Shown piece after piece: positions 1-8,137 of a DNA stretch of 64,000 nt (its first letter is position 1; each line of letters begins with the position of its first letter). Source of the stretch: Streptomyces sp. NBC_00258 (GTDB lineage: Bacteria; Actinomycetota; Actinomycetes; Streptomycetales; Streptomycetaceae); contig NZ_CP108081.1 in NCBI RefSeq assembly GCF_036182465.1, forward strand, positions 7,192,001 to 7,256,000, in the 5' to 3' direction. Below the pieces are notes generated by a model. The model saw only the letters and a list, made by a program, of their open reading frames with translations, was not told the origin of the DNA and made no database searches. A program made the translations under genes and the position numbers.

Positions 1-358
1 CCTTCAGCGCCATCCACAGCTGTGCGAAGAACCCGCCCCGCCCGCGCAACGGCAGTGGGCTCGGCTCGTCGATCCGCACCCCGAGCAGGCCCCTGGCCCG
101 GCCCCGCTCCAGCTTGCCCAGCTGGCGCGCGCCCAGCAGCCCGGCCGCGAGCAGCGGAAACCCGATCACCGTAAGGGTCAGGAAGGCACCCGTGAACAGC
201 ACGGTCACCACGTACGTGAACCCGACGAGCGACACCGGCAGGTTGGCCAGGAGATGCGCGATCTCCTTCCAGGTGTGCCGGTCGTAGGCGAAGCGCGCGG
301 GTGGTGGCCGGTCGGTGCCGCCGTCCGGAGTGTCGGCGGTCAGGATGCGTTCGGTCAT
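1..358 (-). CDS. Sensor-domain membrane protein, probably histidine kinase N-terminus (partial)
   Basis: The reading frame starts with ATG at 358 and stays open to the window edge, so only the first 119 residues are visible. They contain a short polar N-terminus (MTERILTADT), then DRHTWKEIAHLL and a long hydrophobic stretch (about residues 40-75) typical of the 'putative sensor' domain found at the N-terminus of many actinobacterial histidine kinases. The kinase core, if present, lies outside the window. The gene is divergent from the nuo operon. A stand-alone sensor-domain protein is the alternative. Confidence 0.6.
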   Translation of the reverse strand, partial: MTERILTADTPDGGTDRPPPARFAYDRHTWKEIAHLLANLPVSLVGFTYVVTVLFTGAFLTLTVIGFPLLAAGLLGARQLGKLERGRARGLLGVRIDEPSPLPLRGRGGFFAQLWMALK

Positions 359-821
359 AGGCGCCAGCCTGCCGGGCCGCGGGCCGCTGCGCCATGAGGC
401 GGACCGCCCGGATCCCCTGGGGTAAACCCCACCATCCCCGGCTTCCAGGACGACCCAAGGACGACCCGGAGACGGCCTGGGGACGGGTCGAGGGCGGGGC
501 GAGACCGGTCGTGCGTGGGTCGGTGGCTGCGCGAGGGCGGTTCGGGGGTGGCTCGGGGCGGTGCGAGAGGGCTCGGAGACCGGCTGGAAGGTGCCCGAAA
601 GACGGCTGAAAGACGGTCGGAAGACAGCCGGAAGGCGGCCGGAGCACGGCCCTGGAAAGCCATCGCATCATGCCTACCCGTGACGGGCTGCTTACCGTCT
701 CTTTATCAGGCCCTAGACTCCGGTGCGTACAGATCGTCGAACGCGGCGCATCGCACGGCGCACGCGTAGTCGGCGCGTAGTCAGTACGGGGTCATCCGAG
801 GTCAGGGAGCGAGGGGCGGAC
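359..821. other. Divergent intergenic region upstream of nuoA
   Basis: These 463 bases separate the sensor gene from nuoA and contain no convincing gene. They hold a run of six 11-bp imperfect repeats (579-644). A weak promoter-like pair follows: CTTACC at 691-696 and TAGACT at 714-719 with a 17-bp spacer, which would give a leader of roughly 95 bases before nuoA. The promoter is inferred from hexamer resemblance only. Confidence 0.4.
579..644. repeat. Six 11-bp imperfect tandem repeats upstream of nuoA
   Basis: The units start at 579, 590, 601, 612, 623 and 634. The clearest four are GACGGCTGAAA, GACGGTCGGAA, GACAGCCGGAA and GGCGGCCGGAG, consensus roughly GACGGCYGRAA. The 11-bp period is about one turn of DNA, so each unit would present the same face of the helix. 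They lie just upstream of the best promoter candidate for the nuo operon. A regulatory role is inference. Confidence 0.5.
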
Positions 822-1262
822 GTGCCGGAACCGACCATGATCGTGGCGACCGGGACCGCTGGGGCCGCCGAGACAGCCGGGACCGTCGTCGCGGCGGACT
901 ATTTCGAGTCCTATTCGGTCGTCGGACTGCTCGCCGTGGTCGGCGTGCTGTTCGTCGCCGTCGCCTTCGGAGCGGGCCGTCTGCTGCGGCCCGTCGTTCC
1001 GACGCCCGAGAAGCTCATGACATACGAATGCGGCGTCGACCCCGTCGGCGAGGGCTGGGCCCACACCCAGGTCCGCTACTACGTCTACGCCTTCCTCTAC
1101 GTGATCTTCGCCGTCGACTCGATCTTCCTCTTCCCCTGGGCGACGGTCTTCGCCGCGCCGGGCTACGGCGCGGCGACGCTCGTGGAGATGTTCATCTTCC
1201 TCGGCTTCCTGGCCGTGGGCCTGCTGTACGCATACAAGAAGGGCGTCCTCACATGGACGTGA
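822..1262 (+). CDS. nuoA: NADH-quinone oxidoreductase subunit A (accessory complex I)
   Basis: A small membrane subunit of complex I, 146 residues with three transmembrane helices. It matches the family in the segment KLMTYECGVDPVGEGW, containing the loop cysteine and acidic residues, and in RYYVYAFLYVIFAVDS followed by helix three. I start it at the GTG at 822 because GAGGGG lies 5 bases upstream; an ATG at 837 has no good ribosome site. It opens a tightly overlapping operon and overlaps nuoB by 10 bases. The open frame upstream to 723 is Arg-rich and looks non-coding. Family assignment is secure; the exact start is less so. Confidence 0.9.
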   Translation: MPEPTMIVATGTAGAAETAGTVVAADYFESYSVVGLLAVVGVLFVAVAFGAGRLLRPVVPTPEKLMTYECGVDPVGEGWAHTQVRYYVYAFLYVIFAVDSIFLFPWATVFAAPGYGAATLVEMFIFLGFLAVGLLYAYKKGVLTWT

Positions 1263-1912
1263 CCCGTCCGCAGCCGGACGCGACCTCCGAGCCCGTGCTC
1301 CTGCCGGAACCGAAGCGCTTGGGCGCGCTCGCCCGCCTGGCCCCCGAGCCGATGAAGGTGGTCCTGAACTGGGGCCGCCGCTACTCGCTCTGGGTCTTCA
1401 ACTTCGGCCTCGCCTGCTGCGCGATCGAGTTCATCGCGGCGTCGATGGCCCGCCACGACTTCATCCGCCTCGGCGTCATCCCGTTCGCGCCGGGTCCCCG
1501 CCAGGCCGACCTGATGGTCGTGTCCGGCACGGTCACCGACAAGATGGCCCCGGCCGTGAAGCGCCTGTACGAGCAGATGCCCGAGCCGAAGTACGTCATC
1601 TCCTTCGGCGCCTGCTCGAACTGTGGCGGCCCGTACTGGGACTCGTACTCGGTGACGAAGGGCGTCGACCAGATCATCCCCGTCGACGTGTACGTCCCCG
1701 GCTGTCCGCCCCGGCCCGAGGCCCTCCTCCAAGGCATCCTCAAGCTCCAGGAGAAGATCGCCCGGGAGTCGCTGGGGGAGCGCTACGGAACCTCCCGTCC
1801 CTCCACGGCCGCCCTTCAGAGCGGCCTCGTGCAGCCTCCGTCCGGGACGCCGTCCGCGCAGTCGTCCACACCGCCGTCCACACAGCCGTCGGCCACGGGG
1901 GACGCCCGATGA
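1253..1912 (+). CDS. nuoB: NADH-quinone oxidoreductase subunit B, N2 iron-sulfur subunit
   Basis: A 219-residue peripheral-arm subunit that would carry cluster N2, the last electron carrier before quinone. The four ligands are visible: the tandem Cys pair in LACCAIEF, the Cys of FGACSNCGG and the Cys of VPGCPPRPE. The last 45 or so residues are a Ser/Pro/Thr-rich tail not normally part of NuoB (TPSAQSSTPPSTQPSATG). The ATG lies inside the 3' end of nuoA, and the gene overlaps nuoC by 4 bases. Since the operon has no nuoD, the quinone site that normally forms between NuoB and NuoD needs a NuoD encoded elsewhere. Confidence 0.93.
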   Translation: MDVTRPQPDATSEPVLLPEPKRLGALARLAPEPMKVVLNWGRRYSLWVFNFGLACCAIEFIAASMARHDFIRLGVIPFAPGPRQADLMVVSGTVTDKMAPAVKRLYEQMPEPKYVISFGACSNCGGPYWDSYSVTKGVDQIIPVDVYVPGCPPRPEALLQGILKLQEKIARESLGERYGTSRPSTAALQSGLVQPPSGTPSAQSSTPPSTQPSATGDAR

Positions 1913-3351
1913 CCGGTTGGCTCCCCGTCCCCGTCGAGGAACTCTTCGGCCCGGACACCACGGCCGAGGAGTCGTACGAGGTCCTGACGGTCGACGTACC
2001 GCCGACGTCCTGGCTCGCCTCCCTGGAGGCCGCACGCGACGGACTCGGCTGTACGTACTTCGACTGGCTGAGTGCCGTCGACGAACCCGGCACCGGTTTC
2101 CGCGTCTCGGCCCACGTCGTCGCCCTCGCTCCGGTCCGCCGCCTCCTCGTACGGACGACCGTCCCGCACGACGCCCCCGTACTTCCTTCCGCCGTCGAGG
2201 TCTACGCGGGCGCCGCCTGGCACGAACGCGAGACCCACGAGATGTTCGGCGTCACCTTCGAAGGCCACCCCGGCCTGGATCCGCTCCTCCTCCCCGAGGG
2301 TTTCGAGGGCCACCCCCTCCGCAAGGACTTCGTCCTGGCCGCGCGCGTGGCCAAGGCCTGGCCGGGCGCGAAGGAACCGGGGGAGTCGGAACACGGCGGC
2401 CCGAAGCGCCGCCAGATGCTCCCGCCGGGAGTCCCCGACCCCAACGAGTGGGGTCCCCTCAAGGGCCAGCTCCCTCCGGCCCCGGCCCGCCCGGCCCGAG
2501 GTGCCGCCCGCGCGGCCGGCGACCGCCCGGCGCGGCGCGCCCGCACGACGGGGGAGGGCTCGGCAAGCCAGACGGCGGCGTCGGGCGCCGCGTCCCCGGG
2601 TGCGGAGGCCGGGGGTGCCCCGTCGAGTGGTGCGCAGACCGCGGGTGCCGCGTCCACGGAGGGCGGCGGTGCGGCAGCGGAGGCTCGGCCCACGGCCCGT
2701 CGGGCTCGCAGTGTGAACGAGGGCTCGGCGACGCAGCGCCGCACCGACCCGACCGCGGAAGCGGCTTCTGCTTCTGCCTCTGCCTCTGCCTCTGCCTCGG
2801 AGACTGCACCGGCACCGGCACCGGAACCCGATCCGGCACCGGCTTCTGCTCCCGCTCCTGCTTCTGAGGCGGCGTCGGCTCCGGCCCCGGCCTCGGAAGC
2901 CGCTCAAGCCCCGGCCTCTGCTGCAGAGGCCGGTGCGGAGGCTGCTCCGGCCGAGGGCGTCGAAGCCGCACCGGCATCAGAGTCGGCACCGGCACCGGCA
3001 CCGGCGTCCCCGCGTAGGGCGCGCAGCGCGGGCGAAGGCTCGGCGTCGCAACGCCAGGCACCTGCCACACCCGCCACGCCCCCCGATCGATCCGGTGACG
3101 ACCGGTCGACAGGCCCGGCGCGCCCCCGCAGCTCGGACGCCCCCTGGCACCACGCACGCCCCGCCTTCGACGAGGCCGACCAGGACTCCGCCACTGAGAA
3201 GCCGCCACCGGCCGAGCAGCCGGCCCCGGAGCCCGGGAGCACTCCGGAATCCGAGGCCACTGAGCCCTCCGAAGCTCCTGAAGCGGATCCCACGCCCACC
3301 CCCAGCCCCACCCCCACGGACGACGAAAACTCCTCAGGAGGCCGGCAGTGA
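1909..3351 (+). CDS. nuoC: NADH-quinone oxidoreductase subunit C with long repetitive tail
   Basis: Residues 1-180 form a normal NuoC (30 kDa subunit), ending in the family signature around ERETHEMFGVTFEGHP and GHPLRKDF. NuoC proteins of this type usually stop soon after; this one has 480 residues. The extra 290 or so are Ala/Pro/Glu/Ser-rich, low complexity and probably disordered. Three copies of a 13-residue motif, RRAR[TS]xx EGSA[ST]Q, interrupt the tail at residues 209-221, 264-276 and 369-381. The encoding DNA includes a short TCTGCC-type microsatellite near 2764-2800. The stop overlaps the nuoH start (GTGA). The NuoC core call is firm; the role of the tail is unknown. Confidence 0.9.
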   Translation: MTGWLPVPVEELFGPDTTAEESYEVLTVDVPPTSWLASLEAARDGLGCTYFDWLSAVDEPGTGFRVSAHVVALAPVRRLLVRTTVPHDAPVLPSAVEVYAGAAWHERETHEMFGVTFEGHPGLDPLLLPEGFEGHPLRKDFVLAARVAKAWPGAKEPGESEHGGPKRRQMLPPGVPDPNEWGPLKGQLPPAPARPARGAARAAGDRPARRARTTGEGSASQTAASGAASPGAEAGGAPSSGAQTAGAASTEGGGAAAEARPTARRARSVNEGSATQRRTDPTAEAASASASASASASETAPAPAPEPDPAPASAPAPASEAASAPAPASEAAQAPASAAEAGAEAAPAEGVEAAPASESAPAPAPASPRRARSAGEGSASQRQAPATPATPPDRSGDDRSTGPARPRSSDAPWHHARPAFDEADQDSATEKPPPAEQPAPEPGSTPESEATEPSEAPEADPTPTPSPTPTDDENSSGGRQ

Positions 3352-4316
3352 ACGACGTGCTCGACGTCGCCCTGCGACTTCTGATCGTCTTCGTCGTGTT
3401 CCTCACCTTCCCGCTGATCGTCGGTCAGACGGAACACAAGGTGATGGCCCACATGCAGGGCCGCCTCGGCCCCATGTACGCGGGCGGTTTCCACGGCTGG
3501 GCCCAACTCGTCGCGGACGGCGTGAAGTTCGCGCAGAAGGAAGACATCGTTCCCGCGGGCGCGGACCGCCGTATCTTCCAACTCGCCCCCGCCGTCGCCC
3601 TGCTCCCGTACCTCCTCGTCCTCCTCGCCATCCCGATCGGCCCGGGCGAGGGCGCGGTCGGCGAGGTCATCGACGCGGGCATCTTCTTCGTACTCGCCGT
3701 GATGGGCGTGGGCGTCCTCGGGTCGCTGATGGCGGGCTGGGCCTCGGCCAACAAGTTCTCCCTCCTCGGCGGCCTCCGCACCGCCGCCCAACTCCTCGCG
3801 TACGAACTCCCGATGCTGCTGACCGCCGCCTCGGTCGCCATGGCGGCGGGCACGGTCTCCCTCCCCGGCATCGTCGACGCCTTCGAGTGGTGGTGGCTGC
3901 CCTGGCAGATCGTCGGCGCCATCGTCTTCTTCGTGGCGGGCCTCGCCGAACTCCAGCGCCCGCCCTTCGACATGCCGGTGGCCGACTCGGAGATCATCTT
4001 CGGTGCGTACACCGAGTACACGGGTCTCCGCTTCGCGCTGTTCCTCCTTGCCGAGTACGCCGGAATCGTCGTCCTGTGCGGCCTGACCACCGTGCTCTTC
4101 CTGGGCGGCTGGCACGGCCCCTGGGACGCCGACGGCCTCGGCTGGGTCTGGACCCTGCTGAAGACGGCCCTCCTCGCCTTCGTCGTCATCTGGCTGCGCG
4201 TCACCTATCCCCGCCTGCGCGAGGACCAGCTCCAGAAACTCGCCTGGACCCTCCTCGTCCCCCTCTCCCTCGCCCAGATCGCCCTGACCGGCGTCGTGAA
4301 GGTGGTGATCTCGTAA
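3348..4316 (+). CDS. nuoH: NADH-quinone oxidoreductase subunit H
   Basis: A 322-residue membrane subunit that joins the peripheral and membrane arms and forms part of the quinone chamber. Family motifs present are VMAHMQGRLGP near the N-terminus, ADGVKFAQKED, the acidic loop AELQRPPFDMPVADSE and the late segment RVTYPRLREDQL. About eight transmembrane helices can be read. GTG at 3348 is preceded by a strong AGGAGG at 3336-3341. The gene follows nuoC directly, where nuoD to nuoG would normally intervene. Confidence 0.94.
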   Translation: MNDVLDVALRLLIVFVVFLTFPLIVGQTEHKVMAHMQGRLGPMYAGGFHGWAQLVADGVKFAQKEDIVPAGADRRIFQLAPAVALLPYLLVLLAIPIGPGEGAVGEVIDAGIFFVLAVMGVGVLGSLMAGWASANKFSLLGGLRTAAQLLAYELPMLLTAASVAMAAGTVSLPGIVDAFEWWWLPWQIVGAIVFFVAGLAELQRPPFDMPVADSEIIFGAYTEYTGLRFALFLLAEYAGIVVLCGLTTVLFLGGWHGPWDADGLGWVWTLLKTALLAFVVIWLRVTYPRLREDQLQKLAWTLLVPLSLAQIALTGVVKVVIS

Positions 4317-4318
4317 CC

Positions 4319-5056
4319 ATGGCTCCGATCCCCGGTAGTGGCCTGGCCAAGGGCCTGGCCGTCACCCTCCGCACGATGACGAAGAAGACCGTCACCGCGC
4401 AGTACCCGGACGCCCAGCCCGAACTCCCGCCCCGCACCCGCGGCGTCATCGGCCTCTTCGAGGAGAACTGCACGGTCTGCATGCTGTGCGCCCGCGAGTG
4501 CCCGGACTGGTGCATCTACATCGACTCCCACAAGGAGACGGTCCCGGCCGCCGCTCCCGGCGGCCGCGAGCGCAGCCGCAACGTCCTCGACCGCTTCGCC
4601 ATCGACTTCGCCCTCTGCATGTACTGCGGTATCTGCATCGAGGTCTGCCCCTTCGACGCCCTCTTCTGGTCCCCCGAGTTCGAGTACGCCGAGACCGACA
4701 TCCATGAACTCACCCACGAGCGCGACAAACTCCGCGACTGGATGTGGACCGTCCCGGCCCCGCCGGCCCTCGACCCCGGCGCCGAGGAACCCAAGGAGAT
4801 CGCCGCCGCCCGCAAAACCGCGGAGAAGCTGGCCGCCGCAGCCCAGGCCGAACCCACACCGGAACCGGGACCGGGAACGGGAACGGGCACCCAGGCGGGA
4901 GCCACGCCCGGCACGCAAGCCGGAGCCGCGCCCGGCACCGGAGCTGGGACTCAGCCCGGCACCGATGCAGGGACTCAGCCCGGCACCAACGCCGGCACCC
5001 AACCCGGTTCCACCCCGCAGGCCAAGCCCACCGATCCGCAGGGCGGTGAATCGTGA
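4319..5056 (+). CDS. nuoI: NADH-quinone oxidoreductase subunit I with GTQ-rich tail
   Basis: A ferredoxin-like subunit with two 4Fe-4S sites, CTVCMLCARECP (around residues 51-62) and CMYCGICIEVCP (around residues 101-112), which would carry clusters N6a and N6b. Residues 1-165 are typical NuoI. The last 80 are a low-complexity tail with repeats of the form (A/P)GTQ(A/P)G(A/T), ending QPGSTPQAKPTDPQGGES. Start ATG at 4319 lies two bases after the nuoH stop, and the 3' end overlaps nuoJ (GTGA). Both cluster motifs are intact, so electron transfer capacity is retained. Confidence 0.93.
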   Translation: MAPIPGSGLAKGLAVTLRTMTKKTVTAQYPDAQPELPPRTRGVIGLFEENCTVCMLCARECPDWCIYIDSHKETVPAAAPGGRERSRNVLDRFAIDFALCMYCGICIEVCPFDALFWSPEFEYAETDIHELTHERDKLRDWMWTVPAPPALDPGAEEPKEIAAARKTAEKLAAAAQAEPTPEPGPGTGTGTQAGATPGTQAGAAPGTGAGTQPGTDAGTQPGTNAGTQPGSTPQAKPTDPQGGES

Positions 5057-5748
5057 CCGTCGCCGCAGCCACCGTGATGGCGGCCCATGCCACGACCACC
5101 TCCGCCGCCTCCGAATCCCACGGCTTCCTCTCCCCGACCGGCGTCGAGATCGCCTTCCTCCTCGTCGGCCTGGTCACCTTCGGCGCCGCGGTCGTCACGG
5201 TCACCACGAAACAGCTGGTGCACGCCGCCCTGTGGCTGGTGGTGGCCCTCGGCGGTCTCGCCGTCGAATACCTCCTCCTCACTGCCGAGTTCATCGCCTG
5301 GGTACAGGTCCTCATCTACGTCGGTTCCGTCGTCGTACTCCTCCTCTTCGGTCTGATGCTCACCAGGGCTCCCATCGGCCGCTCCCCGGACGCCGACTCC
5401 GGCAACCGCTGGGCCGCCCTGACCGTGGCGATCACCGCGGCCGCCGCTCTCGTCTGGGTCGTCGTCGACGCCTTCCGGACGACCTGGATCGACCTGGACG
5501 GCGCCGCCGTCGGCTCCACCGAGGTCACCGGCGCGAGCCTCTTCCAGAGCTGGGTGCTCCCCTTCGAGGCCCTCTCGGTCCTGCTGCTCGCAGCGCTGGT
5601 CGGCGCGATCGTCCTGTCCCGCAAGGCGAAGGCGAACGCGGCCAACGCGGCGACCACCACGAACACTCCGAGCACCCGGAACGACGGCACCCGGAACGAC
5701 GGCACCGGAAAAGACACCCCCCGGAGCGACAAGGAAGGCGCCCGCTGA
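5053..5748 (+). CDS. nuoJ: NADH-quinone oxidoreductase subunit J
   Basis: A 231-residue membrane subunit with five predicted helices and the family core VEYLLLTAEFIAWVQVLIYVGSVVVL, shown here only by its start VEYLLLTAEF and end VQVLIYVGSVVVL. The first 25 residues and last 40 are hydrophilic extensions; the C-terminal one contains a small repeat (TRNDGTRNDGT). GTG start in 4-base overlap with nuoI. In complex I this subunit links the quinone region to the proton channels. Confidence 0.93.
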   Translation: MTVAAATVMAAHATTTSAASESHGFLSPTGVEIAFLLVGLVTFGAAVVTVTTKQLVHAALWLVVALGGLAVEYLLLTAEFIAWVQVLIYVGSVVVLLLFGLMLTRAPIGRSPDADSGNRWAALTVAITAAAALVWVVVDAFRTTWIDLDGAAVGSTEVTGASLFQSWVLPFEALSVLLLAALVGAIVLSRKAKANAANAATTTNTPSTRNDGTRNDGTGKDTPRSDKEGAR

Positions 5749-6140
5749 TGCACCTCGCCTATCCCGCCGTGCTCTCCGCCCTCCTCTTCGCCACGGGCCT
5801 GTACGGAGTCCTCGCGCGCCGCAACGCGATCCTGGTCCTGATGTCCGTCGAGCTGATGCTCAACGCCGTCAACCTCAACCTCGTCGCCTTCGACGTCTGG
5901 CTCAGCAAGACCGCCCAGGACACCCTCCACTCCGGTCAGGCCCTGACCCTGTTCACCATCGCCATCGCCGCCGCCGAGATCGGCATCGGCCTGGCGATCG
6001 TCCTCGCCGTCCACCGCAACCGGGGCACCGCGGACATCGACAAGCTCCGCGACACCGCCGAGACCGACGACGACTCCGAGCCCGACGACTCCGGCGCCGC
6101 CCGTCCCGAACCGGCCGAGAAGGCTGAGGCCACCGCGTGA
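5748..6140 (+). CDS. nuoK: NADH-quinone oxidoreductase subunit K
   Basis: A 130-residue, three-helix subunit. It has the typical RRNAILVLMSVELMLNAVNL with the conserved membrane Glu, and the second Glu in AAAEIGIGLAIV. The last 35 residues are an acidic, disordered tail (TAETDDDSEPDDSGAAR). Typical NuoK is about 100 residues, so the tail accounts for the excess. The ATG overlaps the nuoJ stop by one base. Confidence 0.93.
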   Translation: MHLAYPAVLSALLFATGLYGVLARRNAILVLMSVELMLNAVNLNLVAFDVWLSKTAQDTLHSGQALTLFTIAIAAAEIGIGLAIVLAVHRNRGTADIDKLRDTAETDDDSEPDDSGAARPEPAEKAEATA

Positions 6141-8131
6141 CCACGACCACCCTCGCCGTCCTCGTCCCCCTCCTTCCGCTCCTGGGCGCCGTGGCCGGCC
6201 TGCTCCTGGGCCGCACGGCCCCCGGTTTCGTACGCCCGCTCGCCGTCCTGCCCCCGCTCGCGGCCCTCGGACTCGCCGTCGTCGTCGCCGTACGGCAGGG
6301 CGGCGACCAGGCGGTGAACGCCGCCACCGAGCTGACCCCCACCGGCTCGGTCCCCATCGAACTCGCCCTGCACATCGACGGTTTCGCCGCCCTTGTCGCC
6401 GTGCTGGTCGGCCTGGTCGCCACCTGCGTGCAGATCTACTCGACGGGCTACCTGCGCGACGACCCCCGCTACCCCTCGTACGCCGCTCTCGTCTCCCTCT
6501 TCACCTCCGCGATGCTGCTCGTCGTCTACTCCGGCGACCTGATGGTGCTGCTGGTCGGCTGGGAGATCATGGGCATCTGCTCGTACTTCCTCGTCGGCCA
6601 CTACTGGGAGACCCCGGAAGCCCGCGCCGCCTCCATCAAGGCGTTCCTGGTTACCAAGCTCGGCGATGTCCCCTTCCTGATCGGCCTGTTCGCGCTCGCC
6701 GCCGACACCGGGTCCTTCCGCATCACGAAGATCCTCGGCAACGTCGCGAGCGGTGGACTCGACCACCCGACCCTGATCGCCCTGCTGCTCCTGGCCGGCG
6801 TGGCGGGCAAGTCGGCGCAGTTCCCGCTCCACACCTGGCTCCCCGACGCGATGGCGGGCCCCACCCCCGTCTCCGCGCTGATCCACGCCGCGACGATGGT
6901 TGCCGCCGGTGTCTACTTCGTCGCCCGGCTCCTCCCGGTCTTCGCCGCCTCCTCGGCAGCCCTGGTCGTCCTCGCCGTCATGGCCGCCGTCACGATGGCC
7001 GGCTCGGCCCTCGCCGCACTCGCCCAGGACGACATCAAGCGAGTCCTCGCGTACTCGACGATCGGCCAGCTCGGCTACATGACCGGCGCCCTCGCCGTCG
7101 GCGACCGCGGTGCCGCCGTCTTCCACCTCCTCTCGCACGGCGCCTTCAAGGCGCTGCTGTTCCTCGGGGCAGGCGTGATCATCCACGCCGCCGGCACCAA
7201 CTCACTGGCCGCCATGTCCCGAATGAAGGACCTGCGCGCCCGCGTCCCCGACGCCTACTGGACGATGACCGTGGCGCTCCTCGCGCTCGCCGCGATCCCG
7301 CCCTTCAGCGGCTTCTTCACCAAGGAGGCCGTCCTCGGCGCCGCGGAGCACGTCGCCACCGGCCACGCCGAGGGCATCCCCGGCGCCGTCGGCTGGATCG
7401 TCCTCGTCGCCGGCCTGGTCACGGCCCTGCTCACCGCCGCGTACGCGATGCGCCTGTGGCTCCTCGCCTTCCGCGGCCACGGACCGGAGGCTCCCGACCA
7501 CGGCCGACAGCCCATCGCCATGAACGCGGTCCTCTGGGTGCTCGCCGTCCCATCGCTCGCCTTCGGACTCGCCACCGGCCCACTGCCCGACTGGTTCGAC
7601 GGACGCGACCTGACCCCGACCCTCACCACCTCCGTGCTGGGCACGGGCGTGGCGCTGGTCGGCGGCATCGTCACGTACGGCGCCTGGCGGCACACCATGG
7701 CCATGGCGGCCCGCGTACCGATCGGCGCGGTCGCGGCCCACCCCGAGGGAGACGCAGGACTCGTCGAGGCCGAGGCCATCGCCAGCCACGCGCCCGCGTA
7801 CGGAGACGTGGCCTCCGCGCCCGACCCGGCGGACCCGGGCCGCCTCCTGCTCGGTCCGCTGCACCGCCACGCGGCCGTCGGCTTCCACGTCGACGCCGTG
7901 TACGCGGCACTGTTCGTCCGCCCCGTGCAGGCCGCCGCCACGCTCGTCCGGTTCCTCGACCGCGAGGTCGTCGACACCTACGTACGCGGCGCGGGCGCCC
8001 TGCCCCGCTGGCTCGGCACGGCCGTCCGGCGAGCCCAGACCGGCAATCTGCAGACCTATGTGAGCGCGCTGCTCGCCGGCACCGTCGTCCTGGTGGTAGC
8101 CGCCCTCCTCGTCGCCACCGCGGGAGCGTGA
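6137..8131 (+). CDS. nuoL: NADH-quinone oxidoreductase subunit L, proton-pumping antiporter-like
   Basis: The largest proton-channel subunit, 664 residues with about 16 helices. Key residues are present: the Glu in GWEIMGICSYFLVGHYWE, the Lys in AGKSAQFPLHTWLPDAM, and the broken-helix segment AGPTPVSALIHAATMVAAGVY. The C-terminal region should form the lateral helix and final membrane segment. GTG start in 4-base overlap with nuoK. The intact channel residues suggest a functional pump even though the NADH-input module is missing here. Confidence 0.95.
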   Translation: MTTTTLAVLVPLLPLLGAVAGLLLGRTAPGFVRPLAVLPPLAALGLAVVVAVRQGGDQAVNAATELTPTGSVPIELALHIDGFAALVAVLVGLVATCVQIYSTGYLRDDPRYPSYAALVSLFTSAMLLVVYSGDLMVLLVGWEIMGICSYFLVGHYWETPEARAASIKAFLVTKLGDVPFLIGLFALAADTGSFRITKILGNVASGGLDHPTLIALLLLAGVAGKSAQFPLHTWLPDAMAGPTPVSALIHAATMVAAGVYFVARLLPVFAASSAALVVLAVMAAVTMAGSALAALAQDDIKRVLAYSTIGQLGYMTGALAVGDRGAAVFHLLSHGAFKALLFLGAGVIIHAAGTNSLAAMSRMKDLRARVPDAYWTMTVALLALAAIPPFSGFFTKEAVLGAAEHVATGHAEGIPGAVGWIVLVAGLVTALLTAAYAMRLWLLAFRGHGPEAPDHGRQPIAMNAVLWVLAVPSLAFGLATGPLPDWFDGRDLTPTLTTSVLGTGVALVGGIVTYGAWRHTMAMAARVPIGAVAAHPEGDAGLVEAEAIASHAPAYGDVASAPDPADPGRLLLGPLHRHAAVGFHVDAVYAALFVRPVQAAATLVRFLDREVVDTYVRGAGALPRWLGTAVRRAQTGNLQTYVSALLAGTVVLVVAALLVATAGA

Positions 8132-8137
8132 GCAGGC

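Noticed and set aside
2933..5056. Continuous plus-strand frame through nuoC and nuoH
   Set aside because: Its first part is Arg/Pro-rich shadow of nuoC and nuoH; only the final part is the real nuoI, starting at 4319.
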